From assembly GCF_002863005.1 (NCBI RefSeq), contig NZ_PKDG01000049.1, forward strand, positions 148,462-212,461: a DNA stretch of 64,000 bases, written 5' to 3'. The DNA comes from Pseudoxanthomonas sp. Its GTDB lineage: Bacteria > Pseudomonadota > Gammaproteobacteria > Xanthomonadales > Xanthomonadaceae. Below the pieces are notes generated by a model. The model worked only from the letters and a program-made list of their open reading frames with translations. It was not told where the DNA came from and ran no database searches. The translations under genes were made by a program, and so were the position numbers. The first letter of the stretch is position 1. Each line of letters opens with the position of its first letter. Positions 17,393 through 24,486 of the stretch are shown here, one piece after another.

Positions 17393-18007
17393 ATGTCCCG
17401 ACACTTCTCGATGATCCGCGACTTCCAGCTGGCCGACTGGTTCACGCTGGGCAACGCCTTCTGCGGCACCGGTGCGGTGTTCGCTTCCATGCGCTTCCTG
17501 CAGGAGGGCATCCTTCGCGACCTGATGATCGGCATGGCGCTCATCCCGTTGGCCTTCATCTTCGACGCACTCGATGGGCGGGTGGCACGCTGGCGCAAGC
17601 AGGCTTCGGTGCTGGGGCGCGAACTCGACTCGCTTGCCGACGTCATCTCCTTCGGGGTCGCGCCCGCCGCACTGGCCTACGCCTGCGGCATGCAGGGCGG
17701 CTGGGACTGGCTGGTGCTGTCGTACTTCGTCGCCTGTGGCGTCAGCCGGCTGGCACGCTACAACGTCACCGCCGAAACGTTGGCCGATGGGGGCGACAAG
17801 GTGAAGTTCTTCGAGGGCACGCCCATTCCCACCAGCCTGGCCTTGGTCATCGTGCTGGCCGTCGCCGCGTACCTGGGTCATGTCGGTCCGGCGTTGTGGC
17901 TCGGTGCGGTGAAGCTGGGTCCATGGCTGTTGCACCCGCTGGTGCTGCTGTACGCCGTCTCCGGCACGCTGATGATCAGCAAGACGCTGCGCATCCCCAA
18001 GCCCTGA
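17393..18007 (+). CDS. pssA: CDP-diacylglycerol--serine O-phosphatidyltransferase
   Basis: This 204-residue membrane enzyme makes phosphatidylserine from CDP-diacylglycerol and L-serine, the first step to phosphatidylethanolamine. The CDP-alcohol phosphotransferase signature D-G-x2-A-R-x8-G-x3-D-x3-D is complete (DALDGRVARWR, GRELDSLADV), and five to six membrane helices are visible. The start follows a GCCGCC spacer without a strong Shine-Dalgarno; the alternative Met at residue 7 (MIRDFQLADW) is possible. A hairpin GGCGCGT/ACGCGCC at 18021-18039 follows the gene. Its placement just before phaEC may be coincidence or reflect shared demand at the granule or membrane surface. Confidence 0.9.
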   Translation: MSRHFSMIRDFQLADWFTLGNAFCGTGAVFASMRFLQEGILRDLMIGMALIPLAFIFDALDGRVARWRKQASVLGRELDSLADVISFGVAPAALAYACGMQGGWDWLVLSYFVACGVSRLARYNVTAETLADGGDKVKFFEGTPIPTSLALVIVLAVAAYLGHVGPALWLGAVKLGPWLLHPLVLLYAVSGTLMISKTLRIPKP

Positions 18008-18051
18008 GCCGTGAGGTGAGGGCGCGTCATGCACGCGCCGCCGGCCGCGGC

Positions 18052-18057
18052 TAGAAT
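18052..18057 (+). promoter_or_regulatory. TAGAAT -10-like box before phaE
   Basis: CTAGAATC lies 20 bp before the phaE start and after the hairpin that ends pssA, so phaEC probably has its own promoter. A convincing -35 hexamer is not visible in the GC-rich upstream sequence. Confidence 0.35.
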
Positions 18058-18077
18058 CGGCCGGGAAGGGAGGGCAC

Positions 18078-19463
18078 ATGGCAAATTCCGTTCCACCGTG
18101 GCCGGGCGATTTCGAATCGGTGGCCAAGCAGTACTGGAGCCTATGGGGCGACGCCCTGCGACAGGCTGGCGCGACGGCGCCTGCGATGTCCATGCCCGGC
18201 GCAAATTCGGGCTGGCAGCAGACGGTCGACTGGTGGTCCAAGCTGGTGCCGGGCGGGCAGGCGCAGGTGGACGAGGCCGTGGGCCGCTTCCAGCGGCAGG
18301 CCGGCCAGTGGTTCGGGCAGATGCAGCAGGTCGCGGCCCAGTTCACCGGCCGCGACCATGACGCCAGCGACATCGGCCGCGCCTGGCGCTCCGCGCTCGG
18401 CATGGCCGATCCCGCGCCGGCCCATAATCCGTTCGCCGACATCTTCCGCAGCATGCAGGGCGGCGCGCACGGCCTCGACGGGTGGATGCAGCAGATGCGT
18501 CCGTGGCTGGAGAACTTCCAGCGGGACGGTGATCGCTGGCTGCACCTGCCGACGTTCGGCCTGTCGCGCGAGCATCAGGAACGCTGGCAGCAGCTGGCGC
18601 AGGCCTATCAGGATTACCAGCGCCAAGTCGGCGAGTACGACCAACTGATGCTGCAGGTGGCGCAGGATGCCTTCGCGCGCTTCGAGCGCAAGCTGGAGGA
18701 GCATGCCGAGCCCGGCCGCCAGTTGCAGAATGCCCGCGCGCTGTTCGACCTGTGGATCGATGCGGCCGAAGAGGCGTATGCGAAGGTCGCGATGTCCGAC
18801 GATTTCCGCCATGCCTACGGTGGATTGGCGAATGCACAGGCCCGACTGCGGCTCGGCGTGCAGCGGGAAGTCGAGCAGGTCTGCACGCAGTTCGGCATGC
18901 CGACGCGGACCGAGGTCGATTCCGCCCATCGCAAGATCGTTGAGCTCGAACGCGCATTGCGCAAGCTGACACGGGCGGCCTCCGCACCCGTCCGCCGCGC
19001 GCCCGCGCAGCCCGCACCCGCGCCCGCGCCGGTGGAAACCCGTTCGCCCGACGCGGCGCCGTCAGCGCGGGCCCCTGCCAAGCCGAAGGCCGCGAAAAAA
19101 CGTCCTGCCGCACGACGCACGCCGGCTCCTTCGCCGAAGGCGTCGCCCAGGACGCGCGTGGCAGCGAAGAAGGTCGCGCCGAAGAAGCGTGCCGTCAGGG
19201 GGGTGGCCGCAGCGGCTCCGGCCCCTGCCAAGCGTGCGCCCGTGCGCGCCTCCACTGCCGCCGAGCGCAAGCCCGCCAGGGCGAAGACGGGGGTCGGCAA
19301 GGCGAAAGCCCGGAAGCCCACGGCGAAATCAACGAAGAAGACCATTGCGGCAGCCACCACGCCCACGTCGGTCGTATCGATGAAGGACTGGGTGGCGCGC
19401 AATGCGACGCGCGGCGCTACGGCGGGCGCGCCCAGCAAGACGAAGCGGGGTAAGGGCAAATGA
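18078..19463 (+). CDS. phaE: Class III PHA synthase subunit PhaE with long basic C-terminal tail
   Basis: This is the activating subunit of the class III polyhydroxyalkanoate synthase, encoded directly before phaC (4-bp overlap). Residues 1-295 look like PhaE: Trp-rich start (MANSVPPWPGDFESVAKQYW), amphipathic helices, and a conserved ending with FGMPTRTEVDSAHRKIVELE before the tail. Residues about 300-461 are very different: rich in Ala, Pro, Lys and Arg with blocks such as KPKAAKKRPAARR and VAAKKVAPKKRA, resembling histone H1 or the DNA-binding tails of PhaF and PhaM. The protein is about 100 residues longer than Allochromatium PhaE. The tail may tether granules to the nucleoid. Confidence 0.88.
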   Translation: MANSVPPWPGDFESVAKQYWSLWGDALRQAGATAPAMSMPGANSGWQQTVDWWSKLVPGGQAQVDEAVGRFQRQAGQWFGQMQQVAAQFTGRDHDASDIGRAWRSALGMADPAPAHNPFADIFRSMQGGAHGLDGWMQQMRPWLENFQRDGDRWLHLPTFGLSREHQERWQQLAQAYQDYQRQVGEYDQLMLQVAQDAFARFERKLEEHAEPGRQLQNARALFDLWIDAAEEAYAKVAMSDDFRHAYGGLANAQARLRLGVQREVEQVCTQFGMPTRTEVDSAHRKIVELERALRKLTRAASAPVRRAPAQPAPAPAPVETRSPDAAPSARAPAKPKAAKKRPAARRTPAPSPKASPRTRVAAKKVAPKKRAVRGVAAAAPAPAKRAPVRASTAAERKPARAKTGVGKAKARKPTAKSTKKTIAAATTPTSVVSMKDWVARNATRGATAGAPSKTKRGKGK

Positions 19464-20530
19464 ATGGACCGCTCAACTTCAGCGCCGAGGCCCTGGCGCA
19501 GGAAGCCACCACGCTGACGCAGAAACTGTCCGCCGGCCTGCATACGCTGCCGGAGGTGGACGATGTCCACTACGGCGCCACTCCGAAGCAGGAGGTCTGG
19601 CGCGACGGCAAGGTGGTGCTGTACCGCTTCGTCGGCGAGAAGGCGCCGACGGCGAAGGTGCCGCTGCTGATCGTCTACGCGCTGGTCAACCGGCCATACA
19701 TGGTCGACCTGCAGCACGACCGCTCACTGGTGAAGGGCCTGCTGGCGCAGGGCGAGGACGTCTACGTCATCGACTGGGGCTACCCGGACAGGTCCGACCG
19801 CTTCCTCGAGCTCGACGACTACATCAACCGTTTCATCGACGGCGCGGTCGACCATCTGCGCGACAGCAGCGGCCGCGATGCGGTCAACGTGCTTGGCATC
19901 TGCCAGGGCGGGGCGTTCTCGCTGTGCTATGCCTCGCTGCACCCGGAGAAGGTCAAGAACCTGATCACGATGGTCACGCCGGTGGACTTCCACACGCCGG
20001 ACAACATGCTGTCGCACTGGACGCGCGAACTGGACGTGGACCTGTTCGTCGAAGCGCTGGGCAACGTGCCCGCCGACATGATGAACGCCTGCTACCTGAT
20101 GCTGAAGCCGTTCCGGCTGAACCTGCAGAAGTACGTGGGCCTGGTCGACATCCTCGACGACAAGCGCGCGATCGAGGATTTCCTGCGGATGGAGAAGTGG
20201 ATCTTCGACTCGCCGGACCTGGCGGGCGAGGCGTTCAAGCAGTTCATCACCCAGTTCTACCAGCGCAACGGTTTCATCAAGGGCGGCATCCAGATCGGCG
20301 GTGAAGCGGTCGACCTCGGCTTCGTCGACATGCCGGTGCTGAACATCTATGCCGAACAGGACCACCTGGTGCCGCCGGATGCCTCGCGTGCGCTGAAGGA
20401 CGTGGTGGGCACGGCCGACTACACCGAACTGAGCTTCAAGGGCGGCCATATCGGCATTTATGTCTCCAGTCGCGCCCAGCGCGAAGTGCCTGCGGCCATC
20501 CACCATTGGCTGGGCCAGCGCGCACGATGA
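19460..20530 (+). CDS. phaC: Class III PHA synthase subunit PhaC
   Basis: This 356-residue catalytic subunit polymerises (R)-3-hydroxybutyryl-CoA into PHB. The nucleophile is Cys148 in the lipase-like box GICQGG; Asp301 (AEQDHLVPP) and His330 (GGHIGIYV) complete the triad. These positions are one less than the known Allochromatium triad 149/302/331. The short length (class I enzymes are near 590) and the adjacent phaE assign class III. It overlaps phaE by four bases and the next gene by an ATGA junction, so the three are translationally coupled. No phaA or phaB is present in the window. Confidence 0.95.
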   Translation: MNGPLNFSAEALAQEATTLTQKLSAGLHTLPEVDDVHYGATPKQEVWRDGKVVLYRFVGEKAPTAKVPLLIVYALVNRPYMVDLQHDRSLVKGLLAQGEDVYVIDWGYPDRSDRFLELDDYINRFIDGAVDHLRDSSGRDAVNVLGICQGGAFSLCYASLHPEKVKNLITMVTPVDFHTPDNMLSHWTRELDVDLFVEALGNVPADMMNACYLMLKPFRLNLQKYVGLVDILDDKRAIEDFLRMEKWIFDSPDLAGEAFKQFITQFYQRNGFIKGGIQIGGEAVDLGFVDMPVLNIYAEQDHLVPPDASRALKDVVGTADYTELSFKGGHIGIYVSSRAQREVPAAIHHWLGQRAR

Positions 20531-20910
20531 AGACGTCGACGCGACGTTTCGTCGTCCTGCTGGCTCTGCTGTTCCCGGTCGCGGCACATGCCGCGCCCTC
20601 CGCAGCGGCGAAGCGCGAGATCCAGGGGTTGATGGACGCGTTGTCGGCGTCGTCCTGCGAGTTCCAGCGCAACGGCACGTGGCACGGGCGAGACGAGGCG
20701 CGCAAGCATCTGCAGCGCAAGTACGACTACCTGCTGAAGCGCGACCTGGCCGATACCGCCGAGCAGTTCATCGAGCGCGCAGCCAGCAAGAGCAGCATCA
20801 GTGGACGCGCCTACCAGGTGCGTTGTCCGGGACAACCGGCGCAGCCGGCCGCCACCTGGTTCAAGGCGAAGCTGGACGCGCTGCGCGGTTCAGCCGCGCC
20901 GGCGCGCTGA
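20527..20910 (+). CDS. DUF5329-type small secreted protein
   Basis: This 127-residue protein has a signal peptide (MKTSTRRFVVLLALLFPVAAHA) followed by about 105 residues with a central SSCEFQRNGTWH segment, KHLQRKYDYLL, a FIERAAS helix and a C-terminal FKAKLDALR. This pattern resembles DUF5329 proteins. Its ATG overlaps the phaC stop (ATGA), so it is part of the phaEC transcript, though any role in PHB metabolism is unproven. The predicted periplasmic location would separate it from intracellular granules. Confidence 0.75.
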   Translation: MKTSTRRFVVLLALLFPVAAHAAPSAAAKREIQGLMDALSASSCEFQRNGTWHGRDEARKHLQRKYDYLLKRDLADTAEQFIERAASKSSISGRAYQVRCPGQPAQPAATWFKAKLDALRGSAAPAR

Positions 20911-20949
20911 CGCGCTAGACTGGCCACGGACAACCGTGGGGAGTTGGCG

Positions 20950-21153
20950 ATGAATACCGCATCCAAGCCGTTTGCCAGGTCGCTGAACGACCGCATGATC
21001 GCGGGCGTGATGGGCGGTATCGCCCATCGCTACGGATGGAGTGCCACGCTGCTGCGGGTGCTGTTCGTGATCGTCTCCATCGCGTCGGCGGCGTTTCCCG
21101 GCATCCTCGTCTATCTGATTCTGTGGTTGCTGATGCCGAACGAACAGGATTGA
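20950..21153 (+). CDS. PspC domain small membrane protein
   Basis: This 67-residue protein consists of a PspC domain: the amphipathic start SLNDRMIAGVMGGIAHRYG, then one or two membrane segments (LLRVLFVIVSI, FPGILVYLILWLLMP). PspC-like proteins sit in the inner membrane and are linked to envelope stress responses. The ATG at 20950 is preferred to the in-frame TTG at 20944. A small hairpin, CCACGG-ACAA-CCGTGG at 20924-20939, lies directly before the GGGAG ribosome site, and a TAGACT -10-like box is at 20916. No other psp gene is nearby. Confidence 0.82.
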   Translation: MNTASKPFARSLNDRMIAGVMGGIAHRYGWSATLLRVLFVIVSIASAAFPGILVYLILWLLMPNEQD

Positions 21154-21155
21154 GG

Positions 21156-21602
21156 ATGGCGCGGGTGGGGCGGTGGCTCGGATATGCGCTAGGCGTGGTC
21201 TGGGCCGTGCCCAATACCCTGATCGGCGCGCTGGCCGGGATCGCGGGTCTGCCGTTCGGTGCACGCGTAGAGTGGAGTCGCAGGGACTTCGCCTTGGTCT
21301 TCCACCACTGGCCGTGGGGACCGGGCGGTGCCATCACCTTCGGCAACGTCATCCTGCACACCGGCGACACGCTGGAATCCGAGTGCATCACTTACGAGCA
21401 CCGCGCTGGCCATGCCCAGCATCCGCGCATCCGCCTCGGGGACCATGAACGCGCGCACGTCTACCAGTACATGGTGCTGGGACCGCTGTTCCTGCCGGTC
21501 TACCTGCTGTGCGGCGGCGTCAGCGTGCGCAATCCTTTCGAGCGGGCAGCGGACCGTTATGCGCTGACCGGCAAGGGATGGTGGCCGTCCGGCTCACCGT
21601 AG
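21156..21602 (+). CDS. Membrane-associated hypothetical protein with HExxH motif
   Basis: This 148-residue protein has an N-terminal hydrophobic helix (LGYALGVVWAVPNTLIGALAG) and a second near the C-terminus (MVLGPLFLPVYLLCGG). Between them is GDHERAHVYQY, which matches HExxH, and the protein ends with NPFERAADRYA. The combination resembles small zincin-like proteins, but no activity is established and the motif could be accidental. The start abuts the PspC stop region (TGAGGATG), so the two are probably cotranscribed and the AGG is unusually close to ATG. Confidence 0.65.
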   Translation: MARVGRWLGYALGVVWAVPNTLIGALAGIAGLPFGARVEWSRRDFALVFHHWPWGPGGAITFGNVILHTGDTLESECITYEHRAGHAQHPRIRLGDHERAHVYQYMVLGPLFLPVYLLCGGVSVRNPFERAADRYALTGKGWWPSGSP

Positions 21603-21604
21603 CG

Positions 21605-21787
21605 TCATTGCGCCTTCGCGCGTCCCGAACCCGACTTCTTGCCGCCGCCATCCTGCTTGTTGACCGTGGCCCAGGCGATGCGCTCCGCCTCTTCCTTCGA
21701 TCGCCCTTGCTCGCGCTCGGACTCCTCGATGTGTTCGGCCTGGCGCTTCTGTTTTTCGGTATATGCGGATTTGTCGCCACGGAGCAT
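21605..21787 (-). CDS. Small charged protein, KSAYTxKQKRQAEHIEE family
   Basis: This 60-residue protein is made of charged helices (YTEKQKRQAEHIEESERE, SKEEAERIAWATVNK) and ends with a Gly/Lys-rich tail (GGGKKSGSGRAKAQ). Similar small proteins are widespread in proteobacteria and are often labelled plasmid stabilisation protein without firm evidence. Function is unknown. It is convergent with the HExxH protein gene with only two bases between the stops. The ATG at 21787 starts the recognised domain. Confidence 0.7.
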   Translation of the reverse strand: MLRGDKSAYTEKQKRQAEHIEESEREQGRSKEEAERIAWATVNKQDGGGKKSGSGRAKAQ

Positions 21788-21876
21788 GGCCGTACTCCAG
21801 TCGGGACGTGCCGCCAGCCTGCGCCGATGCGCGTGATGGAGGCATGACGTGGGCGTCAATGCGACGTGGCGCAGCG

Positions 21877-23091
21877 TCAGCGCTTCAGTCGCTCGAACGA
21901 GAACAGGGGCCACAGGGGATGCCGGCGTCGCTCGATGAGCGCACGCAGCAGTCCAGCCCCCAGCATGCTGTAGGTGATGCCGTTGCCGCCGTAGGCCATC
22001 GCGAAATGCACCCGCGGCCCCCACTGCGCATGCGGGCCGAAGAAGGGCAGGCCGTCTTCGGTTTCCGCGAAAGTGCCCGCCCACGAGAAGGCCGGCGTGA
22101 TCTCCAGCGCAGGGAACAGGTCGTGCAGCCGTTTCAGCAGCGTCCGTGCCTTCTTTTCGACCCGCGCATCGCGCTTGGCGGGAATGTCGACAGCGTCGTC
22201 TTCGCCGCCTATCAGCAGGCGGCGGTCGGACGTGCTGCGCGCGTAGAGATACGGGCGCGCGGTTTCCCACAACAGCGTGTCGGACAGGAACCCGAGCGCT
22301 TCCTCGGACAGCGGGTCGCTGATGACGGCATAGCTGCTGCGGTTGCGTGCCACCGACTTCTTCAGCCAGTGCTGGCTGGCATATCCCGCCGCGACCACGA
22401 GATGCGAGGCGCGCACGGTAACCCCGTCTTCGGTACGCAACACGACGCCGCGCGCCGTCGTGTCGATCTCGACGACACGCGTGCGGTCGAATACCGACGC
22501 TCCCTGCTTCTGCAGGCGCTGGAGCAGGCGATGGGTCAGTCGGTACGGATCGACTCGCGCCCCCTGGCGGCTGAGCAGCGCCGCGGGGGCGTCGAAGCCA
22601 TAATCGTCCCGCACGCGTTCGGCGGTGAGCAGTTCGACATCCAGGCCGTGCCGCCGCCGAGCGGCGTGCTCTTCCTCGAGGTCGCGCACGTCGCGGCTTC
22701 GGCTGGCGTAGTACAGGCTCGCGTTGCGCGCGAAGCCCACGTCGCGCCAGGCCGACGCGACGCCGTGCAACTGGTCGATCGCGTCGGAACAGGCGCGATA
22801 GGCGAGGGCGGCATCGGCCTCGCCGTGACGCTTCGCCAGATCGACCAGATGGGTGTCGATCTCATACTGCAGCAGCGCAGTGCTGGCCGACGTGCTGCCC
22901 CAGCCGATGTCGCGTTGCTCGAGGACTGCGACCTCGAAGCCATGCGTGGCCAGTTCGTCGGCGATCAGTGCGCCGGTGATGCCCCCGCCCAGCACCACCA
23001 CGTCGCAGCGGTGGTCAACCTCCAGGCGCGGAAACGCCTGCATCAGCCCGTTGCTGACCGCCCAGAAGGGATAACCGCTTTTCAGGTCCAT
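21877..23091 (-). CDS. FAD-dependent oxidoreductase (DAO family)
   Basis: This 404-residue protein carries the dinucleotide-binding motif VVVLGGGITGALIADELA at about 31-48 and VLEQRDIGWGSTSAS, typical of glycine oxidase/D-amino-acid oxidase-like flavoproteins. A C-terminal block with FSWAGTFAETEDGLPFFG and YGGNGITYSMLGAGLL completes the FAD site. It would oxidise an amine or amino acid substrate that cannot be predicted. No signal peptide is present. It is downstream of the TetR gene (71 bp) in the same orientation and may be in its regulon. Confidence 0.82.
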   Translation of the reverse strand: MDLKSGYPFWAVSNGLMQAFPRLEVDHRCDVVVLGGGITGALIADELATHGFEVAVLEQRDIGWGSTSASTALLQYEIDTHLVDLAKRHGEADAALAYRACSDAIDQLHGVASAWRDVGFARNASLYYASRSRDVRDLEEEHAARRRHGLDVELLTAERVRDDYGFDAPAALLSRQGARVDPYRLTHRLLQRLQKQGASVFDRTRVVEIDTTARGVVLRTEDGVTVRASHLVVAAGYASQHWLKKSVARNRSSYAVISDPLSEEALGFLSDTLLWETARPYLYARSTSDRRLLIGGEDDAVDIPAKRDARVEKKARTLLKRLHDLFPALEITPAFSWAGTFAETEDGLPFFGPHAQWGPRVHFAMAYGGNGITYSMLGAGLLRALIERRRHPLWPLFSFERLKR

Positions 23092-23162
23092 GCTTGCCCC
23101 GCACCGTCACGATACGGCGATGCTGGCAGGCGGCGCGACAGGGACAGGTGAAGGCGGCGCCG

Positions 23163-23858
23163 TCAGCGCGGCAACGCACCCTGCAGGAACAGGTCGACCG
23201 AGGCCAGCGCCTGTGCTTCCAGCGTGTCGACGTCGGGCATGTGGGTGCTGCCCGCCGCCAGCCTGACCACCTGGTCGCCGAACAGGCTCATGTAGAACTG
23301 CGCCGCGGCTGCTTTCGGAGAGGGCAGCTGCAGCCGGCCCGCCGCGACCTGCTGGGCGAAATAGTCTTCCAGCGTCTGCCGGATCGATGCGACCACGTGG
23401 TCGAAGAACCAGTCGCGCAGCGCGGGGAACGACTGTCCCTCGCCGATGACGATGCGGTAGACCACCTGCGAATCCCGCCCGGCCATCAACTGCGCCATCC
23501 GGATCGCCACCCGGCGCAGCGCCTGCTCGGGCGACAGCTCGGTGAGGTTGAGGTCGCTGAGGACGTGGATGTGCAGGTCCATGCGGCGCTCGAGGATGGC
23601 GCAGGCCAGTCCCTCCTTGTCGCCGAAGATGCGGTACAGCGTGGCCAGCGATCCGCCGGCACGCGCCACGATCTCGCTCAGGCGCGCATGCTGGTAGCCC
23701 TTCTCGGCGAACACCTCGGTAGCGGCGTCCAGGAATTTTTCCGCCCGGATCTCGCCGCGGCGGCACAGCTCCACGTGTGGTCGCGGTCGCAGCGGTGACT
23801 CGCCGAGGATGTGCGCGTCGCTGAAAACGTTTTCCATGAAATCGGAAGGCGTGCTCAT
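23163..23858 (-). CDS. TetR-family transcriptional regulator
   Basis: This 231-residue protein has an N-terminal TetR DNA-binding domain (KFLDAATEVFAEKGYQHARL, EIVARAGGSLATLYRIFGDKEGL at about 40-85), preceded by a 35-residue extension. The C-terminal ligand domain is of the TetR_C type seen in regulators of efflux pumps. The ATG at 23858 follows AGGAG-like GCAGGAGTTCCAC. A palindrome ACTTGC-N5-GCAAGT lies upstream and may be an autoregulatory operator. Likely targets are itself and the FAD oxidoreductase that follows; no efflux gene is adjacent. Confidence 0.85.
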   Translation of the reverse strand: MSTPSDFMENVFSDAHILGESPLRPRPHVELCRRGEIRAEKFLDAATEVFAEKGYQHARLSEIVARAGGSLATLYRIFGDKEGLACAILERRMDLHIHVLSDLNLTELSPEQALRRVAIRMAQLMAGRDSQVVYRIVIGEGQSFPALRDWFFDHVVASIRQTLEDYFAQQVAAGRLQLPSPKAAAAQFYMSLFGDQVVRLAAGSTHMPDVDTLEAQALASVDLFLQGALPR

Positions 23859-23913
23859 GTGGAACTCCTGCTCGCACCCGGTCGGCGGCAATTACCCAGA
23901 CTAGCAAAAGCCT

Positions 23914-23930
23914 ACTTGCGTGTGGCAAGT
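23914..23930 (-). promoter_or_regulatory. Palindromic operator candidate of the TetR gene
   Basis: The arms ACTTGC and GCAAGT flank five bases. On the minus strand the palindrome overlaps a -35-like TTGCCA, and a TAGTCT -10-like hexamer follows about 19 bases later, 40 bp before the TetR start. This position suits repression of the regulator's own promoter. Confidence 0.45.
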
Positions 23931-23984
23931 CCGCGTCGCATTCGCCGCCGGCAACGGGGGCTTTTTCGGACTAAGTGAGAAGTA

Positions 23985-24386
23985 CTACAGATAAGACGTC
24001 AACGCGGGTGCCGACTGCCAACGGTCATGCGCCCCGTCGATGCAGGTGACGGGTGCGGCCGCTAGTTCTTCCGGCGTCGCATCCAGGCATCCCAGGTTGA
24101 TGCCGTAGATGCGCTCCCCGCCCGGGACGTCGTTGCCGATCCCGAACGGGCGCACCCCGCAGGTCCGGCAGAAATGGTGGGAATGGCGCATCGCGTTGAA
24201 CCGGTATTCGACCAGCTGGTCGCCACCGGCCAGCAGGCGGAAGCGGTCCGGCGTGACGATGGCCGGCCAGAACCGGTTGCGCCGGCAGATGGAGCAGTTG
24301 CACCGGTAGGTAGGCTGGGCCAGGTCGATGTCCGCCTCGAACCGGACCGCCCCGCAATGGCAACTGCCCGCATAGGACTTCAGCAT
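23985..24386 (-). CDS. GFA family (CENP-V type) zinc-binding protein
   Basis: This 133-residue protein shows the cysteine pattern of glutathione-dependent formaldehyde-activating enzyme domains: SCHCGAVRF at the N-terminus, RCNCSICRR at about 28-36, and FCRTCGVRPFG at about 72-82. The domain binds zinc and in the founding enzyme joins glutathione to formaldehyde. Most family members have no proven substrate. It is divergent from the HD-GYP gene with 100 bp between starts and is not in an evident formaldehyde operon. Confidence 0.85.
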   Translation of the reverse strand: MLKSYAGSCHCGAVRFEADIDLAQPTYRCNCSICRRNRFWPAIVTPDRFRLLAGGDQLVEYRFNAMRHSHHFCRTCGVRPFGIGNDVPGGERIYGINLGCLDATPEELAAAPVTCIDGAHDRWQSAPALTSYL

Positions 24387-24486
24387 GTGGCCTCCCGTGC
24401 CGATAACGGTTCCGGGGCAGTCGGGCCTGTCCCGCCGGCATCGCCGGAGCGCGGAGCGTAACCGACCCGGGGCCGTGGAGTCGTAC

